64,000 bases of DNA from CAG-411 sp050875145 (GTDB lineage: Bacteria > Bacillota > Clostridia > Lachnospirales > Lachnospiraceae). The stretch lies in NCBI GenBank assembly GCA_050875145.1, contig JBNMLH010000002.1:124001-188000 (forward strand), given 5' to 3'. The translations under genes and the position numbers were made by a program. The notes under the pieces were generated by a model. That model was not told the DNA's origin. It saw only the letters and a program-made list of their open reading frames with translations, and did not search any database. Positions 27,482-36,655 of this stretch are shown here, in pieces. Positions within the stretch are counted from its first letter, which is position 1. Each line of letters begins with the position of its first letter.

Positions 27482-29203
27482 ATGGAAAAAAGTGAGAAAA
27501 AATGTTTGTTGGAAAATGGAATATTAGTAATTTTTCCGCTGGTTTTATTCGCAGTATGGGTATTGACCTGTTGGGATTTAAACTATCAGGTGCATGATGA
27601 TCGCTATATGATGGAGTTTGTTTCGGGAAAATTTTTAGGACATCCAGATGCACATTTAGTTTATATCAAATATTTGTTTGGCTTACTATTGAAGTTTATG
27701 TATACTACATGGACAGGAATTGATTGGTATGGTACATTTTTGTTTGTTATTCAGTTTGTAACAATAGGAATAATGAATTGGTATTTATTGTGTAGGCAAA
27801 AAAAATTAATCTGGAAAGTAGTTACAGTAGCAATGTTTTACGGTTTCTTTTTTCTGTGCTGGTTAAATGAAGTGACTTGCTTTACTTATACAACGGTGGC
27901 TGCGTTAGTTGGAGCAGCAATACTAATTGTTTTTGCGTTAGGAAAGGATCAGGTACGAGATTTTGTTATCGTAATCTTACTTTGCTTGTGTTGCTTTAAC
28001 TTGCGAACGGATGTTTTTTTCATGGTTTTACCCTTTGCAGGAGTTTTATGGTTGTACAAATTTATAAGAACAAAGGATAAAAGATATGTACAATTTTTAA
28101 TTGGTTTGGGTGTCGCATTGGCAGTATGTTTCGGGCTTGATCAGTATGCTTATAAGGATCAGGAATGGAACGACTATCGAAACTATAATCAGGCACGCAC
28201 TTTATTTTATGACTATTATTATGATGATATGGTTGAATATGAGAATTATAAGGATATTTATGAAAAAATAGGTCTTACTAAAAATGAATGTGAAATTTTG
28301 GAATCCTATGACTTATCGTTGTATGATGATGTACTTTACGAGAAGGTGAAAGAACTTCCTAAATATTATACTGACCATAATAGCATTTTTAATAAAGTGA
28401 GCAAAGGCTTTAAAACAGTTGTAACAGATGGTTTATTAGAAAGTAAAGTAATGGCGATAGTATCTATTTTGTTTTGGGGAATTGCAATTTTACTTGCACG
28501 AATAAGCGGTGATAAAAAAATTATTCTGATAGAGGCGGTATATATTGTGTGTCATATTATTTTATGGGAATATCTGGGATGTAGAGGAAGAATATTACCA
28601 AGAGTCGCACATAGTATGTTGTTGATACAAATGATAAATCCATGTATTTGTGGATTTCTGGCATGGGGAAACAGAAATCCACAAATTGTAAAAAAGAGAG
28701 GGAAAATAGTAACAAAAATTGGTTTAGCAGGATGCGGAGCAATTCTTGTTTGTGTATGTTTTTACGATGTGTTACATGCACAAAAATTAATGAACAAAAA
28801 TCATCGAGAAGCAGAGTGGGGAGATCAGTACATAATCGAAGACTATTGCAATAAAAATACAGATAATTTTTATTTTTTAGATGTTTTTTCGGTAGTGGAA
28901 TGTAAGTATACTTATAGATTTCATAATCCCAATACATACGAAAACTTTTTATCTCTTGGTGACTGGTTTGGAAATAGTCCGATTTATAAGGAAAAACTTA
29001 AATTAGAGCAGATAGACAGTGTTAGGGATGCAGTTTTGCAGGATGATAATGTCTATATAATTGGAATCAAAGGAAAAGATTTAAGTTATATTACGAGGAT
29101 TACGAAGGACAAGATAGAGCTGAAAGAAGTGGATTATTTGAATGGCGGAATGGATGACTATGTGGTTTATCAAGTGAATTGCAGTATGGAAGGTCAATCA
29201 TAA
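27482..29203 (+). CDS. GT-C-like membrane protein, paralogue of the previous gene (B)
   Basis: 573 aa with 10-12 helices. Shares with its neighbour the order Y-Q-V-H-D-D-R-Y (acidic pair D39, D40), G-I-D-W-Y-G-T, F-Y-D-Y-Y-Y-D-D-M in the central soluble part, G-C-R-G-R-I-L-P-R-V (paralogue: G-F-R-G-R-I-M-T-R-V) and N-F-Y-F-L-D-V-F-S-V near the end. The function is inferred to be transfer of a polyprenyl-phosphate-linked sugar outside the membrane. Pairs that diverged this far usually differ in donor or acceptor. RBS GAGGAG before ATG. A transporter or unknown enzyme cannot be excluded. Confidence 0.62.
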   Translation: MEKSEKKCLLENGILVIFPLVLFAVWVLTCWDLNYQVHDDRYMMEFVSGKFLGHPDAHLVYIKYLFGLLLKFMYTTWTGIDWYGTFLFVIQFVTIGIMNWYLLCRQKKLIWKVVTVAMFYGFFFLCWLNEVTCFTYTTVAALVGAAILIVFALGKDQVRDFVIVILLCLCCFNLRTDVFFMVLPFAGVLWLYKFIRTKDKRYVQFLIGLGVALAVCFGLDQYAYKDQEWNDYRNYNQARTLFYDYYYDDMVEYENYKDIYEKIGLTKNECEILESYDLSLYDDVLYEKVKELPKYYTDHNSIFNKVSKGFKTVVTDGLLESKVMAIVSILFWGIAILLARISGDKKIILIEAVYIVCHIILWEYLGCRGRILPRVAHSMLLIQMINPCICGFLAWGNRNPQIVKKRGKIVTKIGLAGCGAILVCVCFYDVLHAQKLMNKNHREAEWGDQYIIEDYCNKNTDNFYFLDVFSVVECKYTYRFHNPNTYENFLSLGDWFGNSPIYKEKLKLEQIDSVRDAVLQDDNVYIIGIKGKDLSYITRITKDKIELKEVDYLNGGMDDYVVYQVNCSMEGQS

Positions 29204-29230
29204 ATGTGTGAGAAAAGGAGAATGAAATAG

Positions 29231-30571
29231 TTGGAAGCGTTAACAAGAAATAGATTTACAAAATATATACCATTTGTTGGATTGTTTATTATATTTGCAT
29301 TGTATCATGTATTGATTTTACCATGCTATGGTGATGATGTTAATTTGTTTCAAGGGGTGTTGGATAATCAGACTGTATTTGAGTATTTGCGTAGTCGGTA
29401 TCAAACTTGGTCATCGCGAATAGTAATTGAAGCTGTATTAGTTCAGATGGTGAAATATCAGTTTATATGGAAAGTTTTTGATACTTTGATTGTAGTTATG
29501 TGTGCTTGGTTGTTAAGCTGGCTTATAGATAAGGAGCATAAATATGCTTGGCATAGCTGTATATTGTTTTTACTATATCCGTTTATTGATATGTCTACAG
29601 CTGGGTGGATTAGTACAACATTAAATTACTTATGGCCTCTGTGTGCTATGTTGGTATTGTGCGTAATACTAAAGAAATCAATTTTAGATGAACGGCTAAA
29701 AGTGTCAGAGTATATTTTGGGAAGTGTATGTGCTATTTTTGCTTGTAACCATGAACAGGTAGCTGTAGTGGTATTTATATTGTTTGTGGGAATGGGGATT
29801 GCTTACTGGTATAAAAACAAAAAATGTAATGTTTTTGCTAGTGTAATTTTAGTTATTGATATGTTGTCCCTATTGTTTATTTTTACTTGCCCCGGAAATA
29901 GTACACGAGTAGAACAGAGTGGTGGGCTAGATTACGATAAGTTTTCTCTTATAAAAAAGTTGGAATTAGGATTGTTAAATATAGAGAGAATTTTTATTTC
30001 TAATTTTAATTACTTTTTTATTGCTTTTGCTTTGTTGCTTTTCTTTTTGTTATGGAGAACACAAAAGAATAAAAAACAGTGTTTAGCAGCATTACCAATG
30101 CTTTTTGTTTTGGGAGGTTATCAAGTATTAAATCGAGTGTTTCCTATATGTGAAAATATTTTTGTGGTTCCACAGCGAAGCTTTGAGATAGCAGAATTTA
30201 GTCCATCCACACTTATCAAATTAGGGATGCTGGCAATATTGATGCTTGCTATTTTACTATGTATTTATATCCTTGTAGATAAGAAATGGAATGTGTTTTT
30301 TCATCTGTTTTTGGTTTTAGCAGCAGGCTTCGGAAGTGCAGTTATGTTAGGAATTAGTCCTTCTGTCTTTGCGTCAGATACAAGAATATTTATCTTTTTA
30401 TATGTTTCATTAATTTATACGTTGCTCTTTTGTGTAAAAATTAATTCGCGAAAAGTAAAGATTGGTAAATACGAAAAATATATATTTGGAGCTATTGTAT
30501 TTTTCTATACAGCGTACAATGTATTATATGTTATATCAAATATTATTGGACGAAGAAGTTGGAGTAACTAA
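29231..30571 (+). CDS. DUF6056-like multi-pass membrane protein
   Basis: 446 aa with about ten helices. Loop 1 carries Y-G-D-D-V-N-L (D35, D36). It also has R-Y-Q-T-W-S-S-R, T-A-G-W-I-S-T-T-L-N-Y-L-W-P-L, and A-C-N-H-E-Q-V-A. These features recall the DUF6056 family of uncharacterised bacterial membrane proteins seen in surface-glycan loci. The D-D pair after the first helix again suggests a GT-C fold. The start is TTG, with AAAAGGAG about ten bases upstream and no better start nearby. It probably takes part in outer-face sugar addition with the flanking genes. Confidence 0.6.
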   Translation: MEALTRNRFTKYIPFVGLFIIFALYHVLILPCYGDDVNLFQGVLDNQTVFEYLRSRYQTWSSRIVIEAVLVQMVKYQFIWKVFDTLIVVMCAWLLSWLIDKEHKYAWHSCILFLLYPFIDMSTAGWISTTLNYLWPLCAMLVLCVILKKSILDERLKVSEYILGSVCAIFACNHEQVAVVVFILFVGMGIAYWYKNKKCNVFASVILVIDMLSLLFIFTCPGNSTRVEQSGGLDYDKFSLIKKLELGLLNIERIFISNFNYFFIAFALLLFFLLWRTQKNKKQCLAALPMLFVLGGYQVLNRVFPICENIFVVPQRSFEIAEFSPSTLIKLGMLAILMLAILLCIYILVDKKWNVFFHLFLVLAAGFGSAVMLGISPSVFASDTRIFIFLYVSLIYTLLFCVKINSRKVKIGKYEKYIFGAIVFFYTAYNVLYVISNIIGRRSWSN

Positions 30572-30693
30572 TGTACGTGGGTTACTTGATAGGAGTGACA
30601 CAGTATGCAAGTAAAGGAGCAGTAGACATGTGATAGAAATTATGACTGTAATTGCTCGTTTTGCTTGTTTATTATGGAGGGAGGAAAGTGGAA

Positions 30694-32391
30694 ATGAAAA
30701 AGTGGAGTAAAGGCTTAGATATTATGGCAGGGTGGACCGTATACATCCTGTTTGTAATTATGGTTTTCTTTTTAACAGGCATTAGTATATTTGGTAATTG
30801 CTATTTGGACAATAATGAATTCACTTATTTTGTATCGGATCGTGCATGTATACATATATTAAGTATAATAGTTTTGTTGGCGATATGTCTTTTTTATCGT
30901 AAATTTTTAAAAAATAGAATTTCGGATCAAACAAAGAAAATACTCTTTATGATTGTTATAGCAGTGTATATGATAGTAGTTACGATAGTTGCATTATATT
31001 TATCGCTGGAGCCGAGGGCAGACCAGAAATATGTGGTAATGACAGCGAAAGAAATGATAAATGGAAAATATGAAGCTTTTGCAAAAGGCGGATACATGGA
31101 TATGTATCCGAATCAAACAGGAATCGTATATATATTTTATTGGTTGTTTCGTATTTTTCCTTTTGGATATAAAATGGTAGTTTTATTAAATGTGATTTCA
31201 TTACTGGGAATTTTTCTTGGAATGACGGGTATTGGAAGAACGTTAATAAAGGAAGGGCAGGAAAGGTATTTAACAGGCATTGTGACAATGTTGTTTTTTC
31301 CGTTAGTATGCTATGTAACATTTGTTTATGGTAATCTGATTGGAATGGCATTGTCAACGATTGGATTGTATGCAACGTTAAAATACTTGGAAAATAGAAA
31401 AGTATGGTGGATGATCTGGGCTATTTTTTTATCCGCTTTTGCTGTATTGATAAAACAAAATTACTTAATTCCTGTGATTGGCATTATAATATTTATTGTA
31501 CTGGACTTTTTCCGAACGAAAGCTAAGAAGTCAATCGGCTTTTTCATTGGATTAATATTTATAACAATAGGAATAACAAGCGTAGCTCAGTTACATACAG
31601 AACATATTACAGGATATAAAAAATCCTCTGGAATTCCATCTTTGGCATGGGTAGAGATGGGAATGCAGGAAGGATATACAGGATATGGATGGTATAATGA
31701 ATATAATAAAAAAGTTTATATAAAAAATAATTGTGACACTGAAAAGGCAAGGCAACAGGTTAAAAAAGATATTGCTGTAACAGTAAAGAGTTTTGCTTCA
31801 AATCCAGCATATGCACTCAAATTCTTTTATCAGAAAGTATCATCTGAATGGAATAATCCGACTTTTGAAGGTGTGTGGATTAATAATACCTATAGAAGAA
31901 AAGTTGAAAAGGTGGAGGTAAAACCGATATCGAAATTTTTTGCTACAATTATAAATGAGCCGGGAAATAAAGGAATAAAAGAATATTGTAACTTATTTCA
32001 GACATTACTTTTAGTTGGGGTATGTATGTGGCTTCTCATTGGAAGAAAAAAAATAGAAATTAATCAATTGCTTTTGGCAACTATATTTGTTGGTGGATTT
32101 ATATTTCATTTTTTCTGGGAGGCAAAGGGACAATATGTGATGCCATATTTTGTTTTGTTATTTCCTTATGCAGTACGAGGATATCAGATGTTACTAGAGC
32201 AGATAGATGCTGTATGTAAAAATAAGGGGGAAGCACTGGTCAATAGATGCAAGAAAAATTTGGGAATTGTAACATTGTTGGCAGCTTTTGTGGTTATTAT
32301 ATTGGTTTCGTTAGTGGGGCAAAGGTATGTTGATAAAGCCTTTGGATTTCAAAATGAAATGTATGAAAAATTCATGAAGGAAGGAAAATAA
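30694..32391 (+). CDS. GT-C-like membrane glycosyltransferase
   Basis: About 565 aa with 11-13 helices. Seen: L-E-P-R-A-D-Q-K-Y-V after the fourth helix as the likely acidic loop, then G-Y-M-D-M-Y-P-N-Q-T-G, a 'YPNQxG' sequence shared by many uncharacterised Firmicutes GT-C proteins, and a large outer part around residues 305-420. The longest frame opens at 30652, but GGAGGGAGG fits ATG 30694. GTG 30688 is a weaker alternative. It is the last gene of the left block. The next elements are a riboswitch and its terminator, which may also end transcription from this operon. Confidence 0.62.
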   Translation: MKKWSKGLDIMAGWTVYILFVIMVFFLTGISIFGNCYLDNNEFTYFVSDRACIHILSIIVLLAICLFYRKFLKNRISDQTKKILFMIVIAVYMIVVTIVALYLSLEPRADQKYVVMTAKEMINGKYEAFAKGGYMDMYPNQTGIVYIFYWLFRIFPFGYKMVVLLNVISLLGIFLGMTGIGRTLIKEGQERYLTGIVTMLFFPLVCYVTFVYGNLIGMALSTIGLYATLKYLENRKVWWMIWAIFLSAFAVLIKQNYLIPVIGIIIFIVLDFFRTKAKKSIGFFIGLIFITIGITSVAQLHTEHITGYKKSSGIPSLAWVEMGMQEGYTGYGWYNEYNKKVYIKNNCDTEKARQQVKKDIAVTVKSFASNPAYALKFFYQKVSSEWNNPTFEGVWINNTYRRKVEKVEVKPISKFFATIINEPGNKGIKEYCNLFQTLLLVGVCMWLLIGRKKIEINQLLLATIFVGGFIFHFFWEAKGQYVMPYFVLLFPYAVRGYQMLLEQIDAVCKNKGEALVNRCKKNLGIVTLLAAFVVIILVSLVGQRYVDKAFGFQNEMYEKFMKEGK

Positions 32392-32446
32392 GAAAAAAAT
32401 GTAGAAAATTGGTAACATAGTCCCATTTCTATCATATGTTAAAGTA

Positions 32447-32455
32447 TGGTAGAAT
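32447..32455 (+). promoter_or_regulatory. Extended -10 promoter for riboswitch transcript
   Basis: TGG-TAGAAT is an extended -10 element (TG at 32447, hexamer at 32450-32455). Only a poor -35 (TTCTAT, 32427-32432) lies 17 bases before it. It sits about 30 bases before the aptamer, the right place for the riboswitch RNA to start. Not experimentally known. Confidence 0.45.
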
Positions 32456-32483
32456 AACAATAAGAAAAAATAAAACTAAACAA

Positions 32484-32570
32484 ACGAAAAGGCAAACCTA
32501 TCGAAAGGTAGGGGCGCAAAGCCAAGGGTCTAAGGAAGCTATCTATGACAGCCGGTTACCGAATTTTGGT
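32484..32570 (+). ncRNA. Cyclic di-GMP-I (GEMM-I) riboswitch aptamer
   Basis: The sequence follows the class I consensus. GGCAAACC opens the first hairpin, which is capped by a GAAA tetraloop (32503-32506). GGGGCGCAAAGCC forms the central junction. GGGTCTAAGG and the later TATGACAGCC form the second hairpin with the tetraloop receptor, and GGTTACCG closes. The outer stem pairs ACGAAAA (32484-32490) with TTTTGGT (32564-32570), with one G-G mismatch. It should sense c-di-GMP in the leader of the following secreted protein gene. An intrinsic terminator follows after eight bases, so control is probably by transcription termination. Whether ligand turns the gene on or off was not worked out. Confidence 0.93.
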
Positions 32571-32578
32571 ATACGCAA

Positions 32579-32615
32579 GGACTCTATTGGATTCTATCCA
32601 AAAGAGTCCTTTTTT
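32579..32615 (+). terminator. Intrinsic terminator, expression platform of the c-di-GMP riboswitch
   Basis: GGACTCT (32579-32585) pairs with AGAGTCC (32603-32609), extended inward by TTGG with CCAA, followed by six T (32610-32615). It lies between the aptamer and the coding start at 32649, as expected for a transcriptional switch. Confidence 0.88.
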
Positions 32616-32648
32616 GTTTGTTTGGCATTATAAAGGGGGACTTATATT

Positions 32649-35318
32649 ATGGGGAACAAATCAAAAAAGAAACTAATAGCGGTAATAATGAGTGTAGCAA
32701 TGGCGTGTGGTATGCTTACAGGGACAAATATACAAGTGAAAGCAGCTACGCAGGCAGATGAGACAACTGGTTATTGGGGGGGATTTTGGATTTTGTATAG
32801 AAACGAAGAAAGACCAGAAAGTTTTGATGAATATAGCAATTGTAAATGGTATTGGGGAGATTGGGGAAAGATAAAAAGTGAAGAAACACATTTAAACAAT
32901 GAAAAAGCTGTTAGTAACATGATTTTACAGGTTCCCAAGGTAACGAAGGCATTATTAAAGGATGGGGAAGAAGTACATTGGTTTAGTTCTAAAAAAAGAG
33001 GATATCGTTTTCAAATTTATGGAGAAATAGTAAAAAAGGATACCTCTGATGTAAAGGATGATGAGGAAACGGTGCCAAGTGAGATTGTCACACCAAGTCC
33101 AACCGTAGAACCAACGAAGGTGCCAACACCGACACCAACAGTAGAACCAACCAAACAACCAACACCAAGTCCAACCGTGAAACCAACAGAAAAACCAGAT
33201 TTATCAAAATGTTGTTGGACAGGCTTTCAGGTACTTAAATTAGGAGAAAAATGTCCTGCTTCATTAGCAGAAATTAGCCAGAGTGAGTGGATGTGGGGAG
33301 ACTTTGGATATTTAACAAAATGTGAAAGTATTTATAATCAACAAACAGTCTCAGAAAGAATTGTATCGGTTCCCAATAAAGTAAAAGAAATGTTAAAAGA
33401 GGATGAAGATATACATTGGTTTGCAATAAGACAGCAGGGATATGGATGGAGAGTTTATGGAGAAATTTATAATGTTAATGTGGAAAAAAGTATAGAAAAA
33501 GGTGCGGTGCAAAGTAAAGAGAAGGAAGTTGTAGTAGAAAACGTTTCTGATATAGAAAAATTAAATAAGGTTTATGAAAGTGGTACAGTAATCCGTACAT
33601 TGGGATTTTATAAAAAAGGAGATGGTGGTGCAGCTACATATGAGATTGCGAACAGAAGCAACGAAGCAGACTATGCTAATTTTGTTACCAAAACTGGACA
33701 ACATGTAAACTATGTAGTAGAAAATAATACCATCAACATGAAACAGTTGGGTGCAGGTGTATGTGAAGAGAACAATAATGGTACAGTGACAAAGACAGAC
33801 AATGATGATGCGAAGCGTCTCAATGTAGCAATTGAGTTGATTGATGATTATGAGAATGGAACCATTTATTTTCCAGCAGGAGAATATCGATGTGCATCTA
33901 AAGTATACATTGGAGGAGATAACTACACAATAAAAGGCTCAGGAAACAAAAGTATTTTATACACAGATAATGGATATCAGGGAGATGAACATTTTCTAAC
34001 TGTACTTGGAGATAGCATTACATTGGATGGGTTCCGTGTGGAAGCCAGAGAAACAAAATGGGTACCTTATTATCGTCAGTGTAGTGTAATGTTTGCAAGC
34101 AATATCAATATTTTAAATTGTGAATTTTCCGTACAGGAAAATGTAATTTCCTATAATAAGAGTAGAGACAGACAGTATACAAATATCACACTATATACAG
34201 GTTGGCATAATGTAACGATTGATAACTGTGTAATGGAACAGATGGGATGTGTGGAACGTGGAGCATGTCTTGGTATTATTGATATGTGGAGCAATGGATG
34301 TTCTGGAGCATCTGTAACAAATTGTACGATGAGACAGAATGCACATGATGAGATGATTGGAATATTTACAAAGACAGGAGCCAATGCTTCTATCTCTGAT
34401 ATATATATTGCAAATAATAAAATGTATACCGCATCTGCATCAAATGTAAGTAAGAAAACTATGGCAATAACGATGGCATATGACGAGTCAAAACAGATTT
34501 CTAATATTCGTTTTGTAAACAATTATGTGAAGGCAGAAGTACCATCTAACTTTATGACATTTGGTTCTTTGGCAGATTGTGTCATTAAAGATAACGTATT
34601 TGACATTGTGCATACAGGTTCCAGCTACGGCGGCGTTATGTTTGATGCAAGAACAGGTGTAACCGTTGAGAATAATAAGATTAACATTTCATCAGATGTA
34701 AAGAATGGTGGCATTATGCAAATATTCAAACGAGATGGTGTTTTTAAGAACAATGATGTAAACTGCGAATGTTATGTATATGCAGGCTCTTACATGGGTG
34801 GAAAATTGATCGGAAACAATATAAAATTAGAAAAAGGTTGTCATGCAGTTGCCATAACACCAGAGGAATTTAAAGAAAATAATGTTACCGTTACAGGTAA
34901 GGTAGACAATTTTATTCATTATGATGGACTAGAGTATGATTCTATTATTTCTGGAAACGAATTTGATTATGACTATGATGATTCAAAAGATGAAATTTAT
35001 CCAAGCAATGGAGGCAGTTTTATTTATGCTGGTTTTCATGCTGGAATTAATGGACATACAGTTACAGTTACCTCGAATAAAATTCAGACCTCCAATCAGG
35101 TAACTTCAAAAAATAAAAGCTTGCTTTGTTATGGAGTTGGCAACACAGAACCACAGACGTTTAGGTTCAAAGATAATCAGGTCGGTTTGTATAGATGGGT
35201 TAGAAGTTTATATGGACAGAATATGGAAAAAGTTACGCTTGAAAATAATTATGATAAGGCGGGCAACTCAATCACAAAAGACGAATATACGGTATTTTTT
35301 AATAATACAACATACTAA
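32649..35318 (+). CDS. Secreted beta-helix (pectate-lyase-like) protein with duplicated Trp-rich domain, c-di-GMP-controlled
   Basis: 889 aa. Residues 1-33 are a signal peptide (cleavage near V-K-A-A). Residues 42-127 and 189-272 are two copies of a domain I do not recognise, with W-x-G-F, W-G-D, V-S-x-x-I, H-W-F and Y-G-E-I at matching places. They are joined by a T-P-rich linker (about 142-184). From about residue 300 runs a pectate-lyase-3-like right-handed beta-helix, opened by the V-I-R-T-L-G-F-Y...G-D-G-G-A block and F-P-A-G-E-Y. No LPXTG motif or membrane anchor follows. The helix is homologous to that of the 1745-aa protein at 38,852. It may cleave, epimerise or bind the locus polysaccharide. 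Expression should follow c-di-GMP through the leader riboswitch. Confidence 0.82.
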   Translation: MGNKSKKKLIAVIMSVAMACGMLTGTNIQVKAATQADETTGYWGGFWILYRNEERPESFDEYSNCKWYWGDWGKIKSEETHLNNEKAVSNMILQVPKVTKALLKDGEEVHWFSSKKRGYRFQIYGEIVKKDTSDVKDDEETVPSEIVTPSPTVEPTKVPTPTPTVEPTKQPTPSPTVKPTEKPDLSKCCWTGFQVLKLGEKCPASLAEISQSEWMWGDFGYLTKCESIYNQQTVSERIVSVPNKVKEMLKEDEDIHWFAIRQQGYGWRVYGEIYNVNVEKSIEKGAVQSKEKEVVVENVSDIEKLNKVYESGTVIRTLGFYKKGDGGAATYEIANRSNEADYANFVTKTGQHVNYVVENNTINMKQLGAGVCEENNNGTVTKTDNDDAKRLNVAIELIDDYENGTIYFPAGEYRCASKVYIGGDNYTIKGSGNKSILYTDNGYQGDEHFLTVLGDSITLDGFRVEARETKWVPYYRQCSVMFASNINILNCEFSVQENVISYNKSRDRQYTNITLYTGWHNVTIDNCVMEQMGCVERGACLGIIDMWSNGCSGASVTNCTMRQNAHDEMIGIFTKTGANASISDIYIANNKMYTASASNVSKKTMAITMAYDESKQISNIRFVNNYVKAEVPSNFMTFGSLADCVIKDNVFDIVHTGSSYGGVMFDARTGVTVENNKINISSDVKNGGIMQIFKRDGVFKNNDVNCECYVYAGSYMGGKLIGNNIKLEKGCHAVAITPEEFKENNVTVTGKVDNFIHYDGLEYDSIISGNEFDYDYDDSKDEIYPSNGGSFIYAGFHAGINGHTVTVTSNKIQTSNQVTSKNKSLLCYGVGNTEPQTFRFKDNQVGLYRWVRSLYGQNMEKVTLENNYDKAGNSITKDEYTVFFNNTTY
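33090..33188 (+). repeat. Thr-Pro linker codon repeats
   Basis: Three imperfect units built on CCAACxGTAGAACCAAC and CCAAGTCCAACCGT encode the T-P-x-P-T-V-E/K-P-T linker between the two Trp-rich domains. Such repeats can vary in number between strains by slippage. Confidence 0.75.
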
Positions 35319-35324
35319 GAAGAA

Positions 35325-35364
35325 AAGAATCTTACGGTCAACAAAAGCGCAAGATTCTTTTTTT
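35325..35364 (+). terminator. Intrinsic terminator after the 889-aa protein gene
   Basis: AAGAATCTT (35325-35333) pairs with AAGATTCTT (35351-35359), followed by a run of T to 35364. It lies just past the stop at 35318, so the riboswitch-controlled gene is probably a single-gene transcript. Confidence 0.85.
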
Positions 35365-35540
35365 GTGTAAAGAGGCAAAATTTTATAGGAAAGTACTTTA
35401 TTCTTGCTTGTGATATGTCCCATATGATAAAATAATAAAATGAGATAAAATATAATTACTGTTTCTGAATACATTTATGTCTGTAAAATGAGTGCAGACA
35501 AGAGAATAGGACAGTTTACAAGGAAATGGAGGATTAGTGA

Positions 35541-36650
35541 ATGATACGAGTGTTACATTCCGTCAGTAATATGGATCGTGCGGGATTGGAGACTATGTTG
35601 ATGAATTATTATCGTCATATAGATCGGGAATTGATTCAGTTTGATTTTTTGGCAAATAAGCCAAAACCGGGAGCTTACGAAGAAGAAGTGAAACAGTTAG
35701 GTGGACGAATTTTTGTTTCGCCTGGATTTAACCCTGCTAAATTACCACAGTATAGAAGCTTTATGAAGCAGTTGTTTCAAGAACATCCAGAGATACAGAT
35801 TGTACATGCACATAATGGAGCGTTGGCTTATTATGCATTGCGGGAAGCACAGAGAAATCAAATTCCACATAGAATTGCACATAGTCATAATTCGAAGATT
35901 AATTTTGATTTGAAATGGCCAATCAAACAGTATTGTAGGGCGCATATGAAAAAAGCGGCAACAGATTTTTGGGGCTGTGGAGAATTGGCTGTGGAATTTT
36001 ACTTTGGAAAAGAAATTGCAGAAAAAAAGCAGTATACATTAATTCGAAATGCTATTGAGGAAGAACGGTTTGTATATCAAAGAGAAGTTAGAGAGAAGTT
36101 AAGAAAACAGTATCAGGTAGAAGATAAATTTGTAGTCGGTCATGTGGGACGGTTTATGTATCAGAAGAATCATACCTTTTTAATTGATATTTTTGCAGAA
36201 ATATATAAGCAAAATCAAAATACGGTATTACTATTGATTGGGGAAGGAGAACTGGAACAGAAAGTTCGAGAAAAGATTTCTAAGCTAGGGCTGACGCAGG
36301 CGGTTATTTTTACAGGTTCCATTCCAAATGTAAATGAAATGTATCAGATGATGGATGTGTTTCTTTTGCCATCCTTGTATGAGGGATTACCTGTGGTTGG
36401 GGTGGAGGCTCAGGCATCAGGTGTGCGTACCATTTTTTCAGATACGATTACAAGAGAAGTATCGGTTACAGATACAACGGAATTTGTTCCTTTGGCAGCA
36501 TCCGCTCAAAAATGGGCCGATGCAGTCCTGAAATATGCCAATGGGTATGAAAGGAAAGATATGACAAAGGAGATTATAAAAGCTGGGTACAGTATTCATA
36601 CAGAAGCAGAAAAATTGCAAAATTTATATATTAAAATGATGGAGGAGTAA
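35541..36650 (+). CDS. GT4-family glycosyltransferase (EpsF-like)
   Basis: 369 aa, GT-B fold. Opens I-R-V-L-H-S-V-S-N-M-D-R-A-G-L-E-T-M, the pattern of EpsF-like enzymes in Firmicutes exopolysaccharide loci. It has V-H-A-H-N-G, H-S-H-N-S, V-G-H-V-G-R-F and the C-terminal P-S-L-Y-E-G-L-P-V-V-G-V-E with the EX7E pair. Retaining transfer onto the lipid-linked repeat unit is expected. It starts a new unit after the terminator at 35,364, so it should have its own promoter. A TATAAT at 35451-35456 is a candidate -10 without a clear -35. RBS ATGGAGGA. Confidence 0.88.
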   Translation: MIRVLHSVSNMDRAGLETMLMNYYRHIDRELIQFDFLANKPKPGAYEEEVKQLGGRIFVSPGFNPAKLPQYRSFMKQLFQEHPEIQIVHAHNGALAYYALREAQRNQIPHRIAHSHNSKINFDLKWPIKQYCRAHMKKAATDFWGCGELAVEFYFGKEIAEKKQYTLIRNAIEEERFVYQREVREKLRKQYQVEDKFVVGHVGRFMYQKNHTFLIDIFAEIYKQNQNTVLLLIGEGELEQKVREKISKLGLTQAVIFTGSIPNVNEMYQMMDVFLLPSLYEGLPVVGVEAQASGVRTIFSDTITREVSVTDTTEFVPLAASAQKWADAVLKYANGYERKDMTKEIIKAGYSIHTEAEKLQNLYIKMMEE

Positions 36651-36655
36651 AGTAC

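Noticed and set aside
33090..33188. Short direct repeats that could suggest a CRISPR-like or VNTR array
   Set aside because: The repeats are in frame and encode a Thr-Pro linker between two secreted domains, with no spacers.
35414..35456. GTCCCAT...CATATG similarity to the region before the riboswitch (32420), suggesting a shared operator
   Set aside because: The distance to the -10 elements differs (30 and 34 bases) and the match is too short to count.
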